This document shows positions 11,410 through 22,022 of a DNA stretch of 64,000 bases, in pieces. Position 1 is the stretch's first letter. Each line of letters starts with the position of its first letter. Position numbers and translations under genes: made by a program. The notes under the pieces were generated by a model. It made no database searches, was not told where the DNA came from, and worked only from the letters and a program-made list of their open reading frames with translations. Source of the DNA: Imbricaverruca yamaguchii (taxonomy: Eukaryota; Arthropoda; Thecostraca; Neoverrucidae); the NCBI GenBank assembly GCA_034440575.1, contig JAOTOL010001597.1:2181501-2245500 (forward strand). The letters run 5' to 3'.

Positions 11410-11980
11410 ATGCCCGAGGCACGGCTGAGCTGGCTCTGCCCTCGCAGTGGGCACGGCTGAGCTGGCTCTGCCCGCACAGAGGCACGGCTGAGCTGGCTCT
11501 GCCCGCACAGAGGACACGGCTGAGCTGGCTCTGCCCGCACAGAGGACACGGCTGAGCTGCCTCTGCCCGCACAGAGGGCACGGCTGAGCTGGCTCTGCCC
11601 TCACAGAGGGCACGGCTGAGCTGGCTCTGCCCCACGGCAGTGGCGAGGCTGAGCTGGCTCTGCCCTCACAGTGGGCACGGCTGAGCTGGCTCTGCCCTCG
11701 CAGTGGGCACGGCTGAGCTGGCCCGCATAAAGATGCCCACTAGAGCTGCCCGCAGAGAGGGCACGGCTGAGTTAAGACATAAAGACACAAAAGATTAGCG
11801 CAACTATGAGCCACAAGGGCCCTTCTTGGTTGCACTCTGTACACTCAACCAGTTGCCCACCAAATCTGTCAATCAGCCCTCCCTGTAATACTGAAGCAGA
11901 GTTGTTCTGCCCGCACAGAGGGCACGGCTGAGCTGGCTCTGCCGGCTGAGACACGGCTGAGCTGGCTGTGACGCCGTTGC
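11410..11980. repeat. Minisatellite, about 31 bp unit, interrupted by a LINE fragment
   Basis: The unit is GCACGGCTGAGCTGGCTCTG followed by CCCGCACAGAG. About 12 copies run to 11,770; the array resumes after 11,900 for about two more copies. The interruption is the retrotransposon 3' end listed separately. Confidence 0.92.
11772..11900 (-). mobile_element. 5'-truncated non-LTR retrotransposon 3' end, copy 1
   Basis: This segment closely matches 53,918-54,050. On the minus strand it keeps only the last codons (QYYREG then stop), the short 3' UTR and a terminal TTTGTGTCTTTATGTCTTAA repeat. It sits inside the 31-bp minisatellite, so it arrived after that array formed. Confidence 0.8.
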
Positions 11981-12399
11981 CAGCGCTCTGCTGGGTAAGC
12001 GGCGGCTGCTGGAGTCGACCAGCCGGCGGCACGTGTGCCCCTGGTGGCACAACTCGGCAACTCGGCAAGTCACACAAGTCGTGTGGTTTGGACCACGGAG
12101 AGAGCAGCGCCCGCACTGACTGGACTGACAGTGCCGCTGGGCTGGGACCGACCTGCCTACTGAACTCTAAAGTGCATGTGTTCCCGGACCAGGCAGCACG
12201 CGGTGTTTGTAACGCCAGTCACGGCCCGAGCCGGCGGCCCGCGACGAAACGTCAGGTAATCACCAATCCGCTCTGGATGGTCGTGCAGGTAAACGGCCCA
12301 GGTGCTGGCGCGCCCTGTAACCCTCCCCCGCACACACACACACTGCCGACTATCACCTGGCCGCAATAACCGGACCGTGTAGACTCGAGGTCGCGAAGG
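11981..12399. other. Unassigned DNA
   Basis: No gene recognised and no clear repeat. Confidence 0.45.
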
Positions 12400-13300
12400 G
12401 CGACAGGAAAGGTTGGGCCGTTATCAGCGGCGCCGAGCGTGCTCGTCACCCGTCCGCCGGTATCGTGTGCGCGCCGGCTTGGCCGGCAGGCTATCGACGC
12501 GGGGTCACGTGGCCGGCTGTGCGGAGCGGCGAGTGACGCGCCGTCGGCGCACGGCTCGTTTTTGCCGCCGCCGTCTGCGACGTGTTCTTCAAGGCGGCCC
12601 GGTTTTTGCCGTGTTCCGGCCGGTTTTTGTGGCCGGTTTTTGTGCCGCGGCCGGACTCGGCTGGGTGTTGGTTGTCGGCCGGGTCGTGCGGCGCCGGCGG
12701 CGTGCGATTGTGTTGTGGGGGGGGGGGGGTACTGCGCCGGTCGGCGTGTTGTCGGTCGGTGCCGCTCGGCGCGGGATTCCGCGCCGGGCGAGTTGCTTAT
12801 TGTCTCGTGTGGTGCCCGCCAAAACACCCGGAACACCCAAAACACAGGGGCCGACCCACTGCAGGCCCCATCCCTCGGCCGTCCGTTGGCTCCGCCCACT
12901 GCCGCCGACTCGGCCGCTCCCCCCCCCCCCAGAGTCGGCCGCTCCCCCCCCCCCCCCCCCAGAGTCGGCCGCTCCCCCTGTGGCTCCTGGCGCGGCGCCG
13001 TACGCGCTGCGGCTTTGTACGGGCGCGGTGGACGGTTACCTGTCCGTGCCGACGGGGGTCGGCGGCGACCCGCGCGCGGCCGCCTTTTACGGCCGACACG
13101 GCCGGAACAATGCGGCCGCCGCCGCCCAATTACGGCCGCATTCAGCCGGCGGCGGGGCGGCGGCCGGCGCGCTACGGGCGGCCGGTCCCGGCCAGATCTG
13201 CCCCACCTCATCCCATCCCGTCCCGGCCTAACCCAGCCCAGCCCAGCCCGGCCCGGCCACGTAGCCACCCGGAATTCAATCAGGCTGCGGTTAGCGGCGC
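12400..13300. other. Very CpG-rich island-like region, possible coding
   Basis: Dense CpG, two C-runs (12,920-12,960) and a G-run (12,719-12,728). The plus frame at about 12,982-13,230 has mostly G/C-ending codons and reads APYALRLCTGAVDGYLSVP, but I recognise no family and no clear splice sites. It could be a promoter/CpG-island region, a first exon or non-coding GC-rich DNA. Confidence 0.25.
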
Positions 13301-14256
13301 GGGTGCGGCCTGGTCAATGGAAGGAGGCGGGCGCAGCGGGACGCCGGCGGCGGCGTCTCGGCTCGGCCGCCAGCCCGCCAGCCCACCACGTGGTGCCCGC
13401 TGGCACCCAACAATGGACCGGTATTGTGGGCTGGATGGGCCGCCGTGTTTTTTTACTCGTCCGGAGCGAAAGCGACTGGGCCGGTGCCGGCTGGTCGGTG
13501 ACTCCGCGGGGACGAGTGTGGGGGGGGGCTCGGCGGTCCGGCCAGACGAGGTGCGTGTCGGTGGATGGCCCGGGGTTTCGCACTCTGCCTGGCAGCGGCG
13601 TAGTCGATGGCGGCGAAGGGGGCTGTCCCCCATCCCCTGGAGGGTGTGAGGGGACCGTCCATTCGACCGCCTCGATCGAGACCACCGTCCACACAGGGGG
13701 CTCGCAAGGGCCCTCCGGGCCGACGTGAGGGGCCCCGGGCTAACGGAAAGGGGCATGGGCCGATGAAGAGGGCCCGAGTCAATGGAGCGTCCTAGTGAAG
13801 ATGTTGAGGACCTTGGACTGGACCAACGCGAATGGCTTCCAGGTCCACTGAGGGGGCCCCGGATCGTTGGAAGGTCTCCCAGGATGACGGAGGTCGCTCC
13901 GAGTCAGTGTGAAGGTCCCGTGAGCTGACGGTGGGGCCCAAACCGAAGAAAGACCCGTGACCTGATGGAGAGAGTCGAAGCGTTTGAAAAGGGGCCCCGC
14001 TGGAAAAGTACCTGGGTCATCAAAGGGGGCCCCTGCGAAAACTGAAGTGGCCCTAGTTGCCACTGAAGACTTGGGGCCGTCAGAAATGGCCCTTACAATT
14101 GCGACTGGCAAGCATGCCCAGAGAGGTTGAATGGTGAACGGCGCCTTGAACTGCTGCAGTCGTAGATGGGCATCTATTGAATACGATGTTCCTCGGAACC
14201 CTAAGGGGTTGGAAACCTAAAGGTTGCCAGCTGAGTTACCGCAAGCCTGAGTGTTG
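13301..14256. other. Unassigned DNA with decayed GGGGCC-rich repeats
   Basis: From about 13,720 to 14,110 the motif AGGGGGCCCC recurs irregularly every 30 bp or so, like an old degenerate minisatellite. No gene was recognised. Confidence 0.4.
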
Positions 14257-14257
14257 T

Positions 14258-14350
14258 CGGTTGGTTATTGGTTTCTACGACACATCGACCGTTGAGTCAT
14301 GTAGCGTCGCCAATCTCTCACGCCGATTGGTCGCGGGCGAAGAGTAGCCT
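14258..14350 (-). repeat. SINE family B body fragment, reverse
   Basis: GTTGGTTATTGGTTTCTACG, ACACATCGACCGTTGAGTCA, TGTAGCGTCGCCAATCTCTC and ACGCCGATTGGTCGCGGGCG match the reverse body of the 288 and 9,235 copies, without the tRNA head. Confidence 0.75.
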
Positions 14351-15394
14351 GAGTGTTGTCCATTTCTGGCTAATTCGTAAACAAGGAGAATCTGCCGATT
14401 TCATCACTTAGAAGTAAAATTACTGAAAGATGTAGCAGCTGGCACAGGTGATAACATTAGTCGAAGGCGACAACGGCGAAGTGGTTGGGCTGCGTCCCCA
14501 TAATAACTCGCAGCAGGACGTGGTCGTGACCGAGTCAGATTGTTGGGCTGCGTTCCCATACTCACGCACAGCACGGGGTGGTCGTGACTGAGGAATTCCT
14601 GGCTCGCTGGGAGTCACGCTTGCAGTGCCCAATCCGCCGTAAATTCCTTTTGCATTCATGCGATGTGAAACATTGCAAATCGGAGAGAGTGTGGTGAGAG
14701 CTAGCGTAGTTCGCCAAGAGTGTGCCAGGTCAATCAGCTGCGTGGTCCTGGAATTCTTGTTCTTTTGTGGAGTGGAATGTAGCAGGCGAAGACGTCAAAA
14801 CCCCCGATGACTTTAAAGCAATTTGGCAACACGATAGGAACAATGCGATCAAAGGATGATGTTGACCAATGAACGAGGCAGCTGCTGGAAAGATGTTGAT
14901 GGCCAGATGACAGGAATCGAGTGGTGAAAACAGTAGCAGTTGCAGTTGTACGTGCGAAGTTGCATGGAAATCAATCCAGGATGCCAACACCCTGTCTTCA
15001 GGTCAAAACAAGTTCCTGATAGGTGCAGCTTTCCACCCATATTCCGGTGTTAAAGGACATAGATCAGCTGACGGTGACCCCGTCGCGGCCGAGGGTAGCC
15101 GATTCGGAGCCGGGGTGAGGGGCAGCCGACTTTAGGTCCGGCCGCACAGGCACCCATTGAATGGTCGGACGGCTCCCGGCCGCGCTCCACCCCGCACGCT
15201 GTGCTGATAGGCCTGCAGTCTAAAAATAATGACGTCCCGAACGACTCATCTTTAAAACATGGCCAGCCGTGCTGCAGGACGGCGATCCATCAGCCCAGTT
15301 GGACAGCACTATGCGGGGCGGAGATGGGCATCGGGCCGGCCGGTCGGCATTCCTGGGACGTGCGACTCCGTTAGATTGAGCCGCGCCGAGCCCC
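14351..15394. other. Unassigned DNA
   Basis: No gene was recognised. GTTGGGCTGCGT(C/T)CCCATA occurs twice (near 14,484 and 14,542), each followed by a GTGGTCGTGAC segment, which is an old two-copy duplication. Confidence 0.45.
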
Positions 15395-16228
15395 TCACGT
15401 CACGCGCCGACACGTGACCGAGACAGCGACGTGACGCGCCGACACGTGGCTGAGACAGTGACGTGACGCGCCGACACAGTGACGTGACGCGCGACACGGG
15501 ACAGTGACGTGACGCGCCGACACGTGACAGAAACAGTGACGTGACGCGCCGACACGTGACGAAACAGTGACGTGACGCGCCGACGTGACCGACACGTGAC
15601 GCGCCGACGTGACGAAAAGTGACGTGACGCGCCGACACGTGACCGAGACAGTGACGTGACGCGCCGACACGTGACAGAAACAGTGACGTGACGCGCCGAC
15701 ACGTGACAGAAACAGCGACGTGACGCGCCGACACGTGACCGAGACAGTGACGTGACGCGCCGACACGTGACCGAGACAGTGACGTGACGCGCCGACACGT
15801 GACCGAGACAGTGACGTGACGCGCCGACACGTGACCGAGACAGTGACGTCACGCGCCGACACGTGACAGAAACAGTGACGTGACGCGCCGACACGTGACC
15901 GAGACAGTGACGTGACGCGCCGACACGTGGCCGAAACAGTGACGTACGCGCCGACACGTGACGGATAGTGGCGTGACGCGCCGACACGTGACAGAAACAG
16001 TGACGTGACGCGCCGACACGTGACCGAGACAGCCACGTGACGCGCCGACACGTGACCGAGACAGTCACGTGACGCGCCGACACGTGACCGAGACAGTGAC
16101 GTGACGCGCCGACACGTGGCCGAGACAGTGACGTGACGCGCCGACACGTGACCGAGACAGTGACGTGACGCGCCGACACGTGACCGAGACAGTGACGTGA
16201 CGCGCCGACACGTGACCGAAACGGCCAC
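15395..16228. repeat. Minisatellite, 32 bp unit, about 26 copies, CACGTG-rich
   Basis: The unit is CAGTGACGTGACGCGCCGAC followed by ACGTGACCGAGA. Almost every copy contains the E-box palindrome CACGTG and a TGACGTGACG CRE-like segment. Variants change CCGAGA to AGAAA. The long minus frames (SARHVTVSVTCRRVTSL) are artefacts of the repeat. Confidence 0.95.
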
Positions 16229-19200
16229 CCTACTGCGGCCGGTCACTGGAACTCGCACGCCGCAGGTGGAGTAGGCGCTGCCGACGGCCGACTGCGTCGG
16301 TCCGTCGGGCGAGCCGCGAGCCAGCGTGCCGTCGCATTGCTGGCGCGCTAACCGACGTGTCGCCACCTAGTCAGGCGGCCGGCGTGCCGCGCCGCCGTTA
16401 CCGTCGGTCGTTCCGACCGACCGGCGGTCCGATGGTTTATGCATCGGCAGCCGTCGGCAGTGACGAGCGCGTTTATGCACTGCCGAACAGATGCGCTGAC
16501 GGCCGCACCCTGTGGACCCGGGCGCTGTATAACCACTGCAGTTGATGCGCCCTAAAACCCTAATAACTAACTTGTGGACTTCCCCGGCCGTCGTGCACGT
16601 GTGTGGGGGCACGGCTGGCATGTCACCTGCTGTCGGCTGAATTGTGCACTGCCTGACAGCGCGCTTTACTGTGTCCGTTGTGTCCTGTCCGTATCATGCA
16701 TTTCGTCCCATGTTTGGTGAACAAGATTGTATGCTTGACCAATAATGATTGTGCGAGTGATGAATTAATGGCTGCTAATGCCACTCATGTCGCTACTAAG
16801 TGATGAATCTGCCACTCTTACTGTTATTAATCAGGGACACTAGCACTCACTCTGATTAGTGATGAATTAATGGCTGGTGGCTACTGCCACTCATACTGCT
16901 ACTAATCAGTGACACTAGCACTCGGATTGGTGCAGATCGGTAGCAGTCGTTGGATTAAGAATGATGTGACAGCACGGCGTGCGTACTTTGATATGCAGTT
17001 GCATGCCTTGCTTTCAGGTGGATGCAGTTGTGCGGCCTGCCCCCTGTCGTGCCATGCCATCTACTTTGTCGTGCCGTATCCTGTGTCTTGCACCTGCCCC
17101 CTGCTTTGCCACGTCCACTGCCTCACCGTGCCTCCACTAGTGTTCAGCGGAAAGAAATGCGGCTTTATCGCTACTCTAAACAAGCATGTTGTACGGCTAC
17201 TACGTGCCCCGTTCTGTGCACGAGCTGCCTTTTTTAGCGAGGTCTCATCCAGCAGAAAATCGAAAGGAATGTTCCAAAGCTGAGGTCGTGCTAGTGACTC
17301 ATCACGCAGCGATGCACACGTTCTCGTACACAACGTGCGTCGTATCACCGTCCACATTGAGTGGACGGCGTCCACATCGCCGTCCACATGGCCACCTGGA
17401 GAGCGCCAGCGGCCGGCCAACGGCCGGTTTGCACTGCATTCTGGTCGTCACCAGCTCCGGTGCATCGGCCGGTAACCGGCCGGCACCCTTGGGGCGCGCC
17501 GACCCGCCGGTTAATGCGGTACTTGGCTAACCCAGTGGTCATGCATTCGCGGAATGCTATTGAGATGTCGGCGCCCCGGGCCATGGCCGTCGGCCGGCAT
17601 GTCGGAATGCAGCACTGCACGGCCGGCCAGTGCAAGCGCGGCGTGTGGGGAGGGGCGCGCGGCCGGGCGTTGCGTCAGAAGGCGGCAGCGTACCCGTTTC
17701 CATGCCGATACCAGTGCTGTACGCTGCCGCCAAAAAAAAAAAAAAACGGGGAAAAACGCGCAGCGGCCTGAACACGGTGCATCGCAGGTGCACGTGTTCG
17801 GACGCACCGTGGCGGCGGAGTGCGGTGGGAGGCGGACGCCGGCTCCGGTCTGGCCGTGCGACCGGCGGAGGAGAGGACGCGCGGCAACCCGGCGCCGGTC
17901 TGGCCGTGCGACCGGAGGAGAGGACGCGCGGCAACCCGGCGCCGGTCGGTTTGACTGATGGTTTATCTTTGGCGTGTCGTTCGATAACAGCCGGTCGGGC
18001 CGTGGCGCGTCGCCGAGTTGCGACATCTCTGGGAGCGTCTACTAAACTTGCAACTAAGCAAGTTTAGTGGATTTCTGCCGAGGTCACGCTTTTTGCCCGT
18101 TTCTCTGCAGTTGCTGCTGAGACGGCACCCGTTTGATGTTCTAAGAAATACTCCGGCTGGGGGATATCGCGCTTGTGTCTTGCTTGGTGTAGCCTACGTT
18201 AGCTTCACCTGGCCCAGGGCCAGTGGCCCATCCAGCTTGCACGTTGCGAGGTCAGATAAATGTCGACGGATTTGGGCAATCATAAGCTGCTCGCTTATGT
18301 ATAAGCCTAAGCTGCTCTCTTGCTGAAGTTCGTTGTTTGGCTCAGGTATTCAGTAAGTGTCCTGTATGAAACTGCTTATGCAAGACACCTGAGGAAGTAT
18401 TCCATTGTTTTCCTGCCTGCTGGCTCACTGGTTGATTGAAGTATGCAAGTTGGATTCAAATATATTGGTAGCGCGCAACCTCTTGGTTTCTGTGCCGTTG
18501 TCTTGTCCCGATTAGGGACGAAATGGAGATGTGGTGACAGCAACCTCGCCTGGGATGGCCTTGGCTACGAACTCCTGAATAATTTCCAAGTTTTCTAAGC
18601 CATCACATGCGATATCAGCCCAAGTTCAACCGGGGTTGCTCATCGAATAACCCTTGGCGGAGCAGTATAGAGCCGCGACAGCACTCAACACTCTGTTCGC
18701 GTTAGCACGGTTGCAACCGTGCGGAGTGCTGGAGACATATCTCGGGCGACGGGGACTACTTCGGCTGAGATTGTCTGCTCAGGTGCGTGCACTCAGCGGG
18801 ATACATGTCGGCTGATGCAACGTATTCATGACCCGCCCCCTGCCGGGCGGTGCGACCGCCGACCGCCCGAATGATGCTCTTCAAATAGACATTGAACGTG
18901 CCGAGCGATGTTTTATGTATGTAGCCGTGTCCCGCTGTGCGCCTTGCGCTCAAGTCCACATGCATACATGCAGCCGCTGACTGCCCCCTCCCCCCACCGC
19001 CGCCGCTGCTGCCTTTAGCGCTGGCCGTACTCGTGCAGAGTATGTCGCAGACCGGGCTTCAGGTTCGCCTGCCGGGTCTGGGCTGGACTGAGCCGTTGCG
19101 CTGGGCAGGGCTCGGGAGAGCTGGCTGTCTGTTTGTCTGTTGAGCTGGTTGTCTGTTCGTTGTCTGTTGAGGTGGTGGCGTGTCGAGTGTTGTGTGCACG

Positions 19201-19339
19201 AGGGCGCGGTCGCGGCGTACGCTCGGTCGCGTCGCGGCCCGTGGTCTGGCCCGCAGTGCCTAAATCATCCCAGCATGCCGATTTTGTTTGCTGTTTCTGC
19301 TGTGCAGCGCGGACGGAGTTTGTGCATCCGCGCCAGACG
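16229..19339. other. Unassigned DNA; no gene recognised
   Basis: It holds a SINE-tail copy at about 16,519-16,571, a degenerate repeat containing GATGAATTAATGGCTG and CACT(C/A)GCA at 16,740-16,925, a 14-base poly(A) near 17,730-17,744, and a tandem duplication (GCGACCGG, GGAGAGGACGCGCGGCAACC, CGGCGCCGGTCTGGCCGT) at 17,833-17,948. The frames have no recognisable domain. Confidence 0.45.
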
Positions 19340-19460
19340 ACGAGGTGTTGTTTACTTGGTTTACTGACGACACGTTGCTGTTTACTTAGTGTGCTGACGA
19401 CACGTTGCTGTTTACTTAGTGTGCTGACGACACGGTGATGTTTACTTGGCTTACTGACGA
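19340..19460. repeat. Minisatellite, about 30 bp unit, four copies
   Basis: TGTTTACTTAGTGTGCTGAC followed by GACACGTTGC, with GGTTTACT and GGCTTACT variants at the ends. Confidence 0.85.
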
Positions 19461-19564
19461 CATGGCGATGTGACCCAACGGTCGAATTCGTCGTAAAAGT
19501 AACGCGAGGTCATTCGGTTCAGTACGTGTATGGATGTCGACTTGTGCAGTGTAGTGGAGGGGAA

Positions 19565-19690
19565 GAGTGTTCTAGGCGTAAGTTGCCCGTCTCACAATCG
19601 AAACATTGTGGGTTCGGGTCTCATCTGTCGCTACTCTTCGCCTGCAGCCAATCGGCATGAGAGATTGGCAATGCTGGATGACTCAAATTA
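19565..19690 (+). repeat. tRNA-derived SINE, family B, forward copy
   Basis: The head is TCTAGGCGTAAGTTGCCCGT then CTCACAATCGAAACATTGTG. The body contains CAGCCAATCGGCATGAGAGA and TTGGCAATGCTGGATGACTC, where the core CGs are decayed to CA/TG. It is followed at once by a reversed tail element. Confidence 0.75.
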
Positions 19691-19745
19691 GTTATTAGGG
19701 CTTTAGGGCGCATCGACTACTTTGATCAAGTAGCGCCCATTCTGA
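19690..19745 (-). repeat. Dispersed SINE-tail element, reverse
   Basis: Read in reverse: ATGGGCGCTACTTGATCAAA, then GTAGTCGATGCGCCCTAAAG and CCCTAATAACTAA. It matches tails at 4,012, 16,519 and 51,194. The arms GGGCGC and GCGCCC can pair. Confidence 0.75.
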
Positions 19746-19889
19746 ATGACTCAACTGTTGATGTGTCGTAAAAACCGACAACCAACCAGCGGTGTGTAGT
19801 GGAGAGATTCCCCGTCTTGTACGGTGGCTGTCAAGACTTGCGTCGGAGGCCTCTGAGAACGCTTCGTAGTACGGGCCAAACACGCCTTG

Positions 19890-20010
19890 TTTGATGCGAC
19901 GTCACGTGCCGACGATTGGCTGCCGGCCGCGGTGGCAGTGGTCACGTGACTGCTGCTCCAGCGACGATTGGCTGCCGGCCGCAGCGGTGGTGGTCACGTG
20001 ACTGCCGCTC
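19890..20010. repeat. Two-copy duplication with CCAAT-like and CACGTG motifs
   Basis: GACGATTGGCTGCCGGCCGC, then GGTGG and TGGTCACGTGACTGC, occurs twice about 62 bp apart. Each copy holds ATTGG (reverse CCAAT) and GTCACGTGAC. A promoter-like role is possible but unsupported by a gene. Confidence 0.75.
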
Positions 20011-20156
20011 CAGAACTGCTGGCCTCCTGGCTGCTGCTGCGGAACTGCTGGCCGGCTGGCTGATGCTTCGCGTGGCTGCTGCTCGTTGTGCGGCATCACC
20101 ACAAGTGGCGCGAATATTCGCGGTGTGTGGTGCCGGTGTAAGGCACCTTGCGGCCT

Positions 20157-20815
20157 ATTCTGCCCTGTCCTGTCCTGTCCTGTCCTCTCCTGTCCTCTCC
20201 TGTCCTCTCCTGTCCTGTCCTGTTCTGTTCTGTTCCGTCCTGCCCTGTCCTGTCCTGTCCTGTCCTGTCCTGTCCTGTCCTGTCCTGTCATGTCATGTCC
20301 TGTCCTGTCCTGTCCTGTCCGGTCCTGTCATGCCATGTCCTCTCCTGCCCTGTCCTGTCCGGTCCGGCCCTGTCCGGTCCTGTCATGTCATGTCCTGTCC
20401 TGTCCTGTCCTGTCCTGTCCTGTCCTGTCCTGTCCTGTCCTGTCCTGTCCTGTCCTGTCCTGTCCTGTCCTGCCTGTCCTGTTCCTGTCCTGTCCTGTCC
20501 TGTCCTGTCCTGTCCTGTCCTGTCCTGTCCTGTCCTGTCTGTCCTGTCCTGTCCTGTCCTGTCCTGTCCTGTCCTGTCCTGTCCTGTCTGACTGTCCTGT
20601 CCTGTCCTGTCCTGTCCTGTCCTGTCCTGTCCTGTCCTGTCCTGTCCTGTCCTGTCCTGTCCTGTCCTGTACTGTCCTGTCCTGTCCTGTCCTGTCCTGT
20701 CTGTCTGTCCTGTACTGTCTTACTGTCCTGTCATGTCATGTCCTCTCCTGCCCTGTCCTGTCCTGTCCGGTCCGGTCCGGTCCGGTCCGGCCCTGTCCTG
20801 TCCTGTCATGCCATG
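20157..20815. repeat. Satellite-like (TGTCC)n array, about 650 bp
   Basis: Pentamer TGTCC repeats, mostly in the form CCTGTCCTG, with GGTCC, CTCC, CATG and TACTG variants and two runs of perfect copies (20,390-20,470 and 20,590-20,670). The complement is GGACA-rich. The LSCPVLSCP frames are artefacts. Confidence 0.97.
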
Positions 20816-21600
20816 TCCGCCGAGTCCCGACACGATGTTTAGCCGCCGACGTTTGGCTGCTCTCCTGCGTCGGCTGGAGCCGCGATCTGGTGGCGTGTGA
20901 ACGCTGTCAGCTCGTTACTCATGCGATTATTATTGTTATGTTGTACGGGAGAGGCCCTGACAGCTGTTGCCGATCGCCGGTAGAGGTGCCGGTCCGGCCG
21001 GGGCACGGCGCAGCCCACAGCCACGAGCCGAACACGGCCACTGCTAGTAGTTCGGCAGTGACGGGTGTTGTGTCGCTCGTATACGTGCCCTGTCGCGTGT
21101 GTTGCTTCGCTTACGCGAAGCGGAAAACGGAAACATCTCCGCGATTCGACCTAATCGCGTGCACGCCTGAGATCTACGACGTTACGCGAGCCGGCTGTGC
21201 ACTGACAGGCCGGTGTGGGGGTCGTTTGTCGGGCCGGATTGGGACGACAGCCGACGCGGTTACGTCGTAACTTAGTGCGGAATAATGTATCGCCCGTGTG
21301 GAACGGGAGCCCGGCGCTCAAGACTGGCACCTCCAATCCACGCCCCTATAAGCACGTGCTGAATCACCGTATCGTCTGGCACATATGGTGCCGTCAGGCA
21401 GGCAAGCCGATTGCGAGACGTCTTGCTTCGGTGAGCGGTGGTGGGGGGTGGCACGCCACGTGCATTCCTCGCCAAGGCCAAGTGACGGCAAGGCACTGCT
21501 CACGTGCTCGGTGCAGCTGTGTGTGCCCGTCGCACGGTGGTGGGATGCCGACGCGAGTGCCCCGGCGTCGGTGGTAGCCGGGCTGGCGGCGCACCAGTCG
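20816..21600. other. Unassigned DNA
   Basis: No gene recognised. Confidence 0.45.
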
Positions 21601-21830
21601 TGCTCTCCGGTGCTCTTCGGTTCTCTCCGGTGCTCCCCGGTTCTCTCCGGTTCTCCCCGGTTCTCCCCGTTCTCTCCGGTGCTCTCCGGTGCTCCCCGGT
21701 GCTCTCCGGTGCTCTCCGGTGCTCCCCGGTTCTCTCCGGTGCTCCCCGGTTCTCTCCGGTGCTCCCCGGTTCTCTCCTGTGCTCCCCGGTGCTCCCCGGT
21801 GTTCTCCGGTTCTCTCAGCAGGCACGCACG
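21601..21830. repeat. Minisatellite, 10-20 bp unit (CTCTCCGGTGCTCCCCGGTT)
   Basis: About 20 decamers of the types CTCTCCGGTG and CTCCCCGGTT. The pattern is interrupted once by CCCGTTCT. Confidence 0.95.
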
Positions 21831-21965
21831 GTCGGCGACGTGCTCCAGTTGCCGTCGCCGGCCGCCGGCCAGTGGGCAGCTCTCGGCGAGGAGCCCAGCT
21901 GCGACTGGTCGTGCCGACTCGCTCCGACGGTGACGGCCGTGGCGCCGCGGCGCTCTTCAGCTGCC

Positions 21966-22022
21966 CAGCTGTCGTGACCCCAGCTGTCGCGACCCCAGCT
22001 GTCGTGACCCCAGCTGTTGTGG
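21966..22022. repeat. Short minisatellite, 15 bp unit
   Basis: Four copies of GTCGTGACCCCAGCT. Confidence 0.85.

Noticed and set aside
12413..13728. Long overlapping GC-rich frames as a proline-rich protein gene
   Set aside because: Several frames are open on both strands because of base composition; only a short segment shows mild codon bias and no domain is recognisable.
20086..21270. 394-codon plus-strand frame of PVLSC repeats
   Set aside because: Pentamer array is open in every frame; the peptide is periodic and the flanks show no coding signal.
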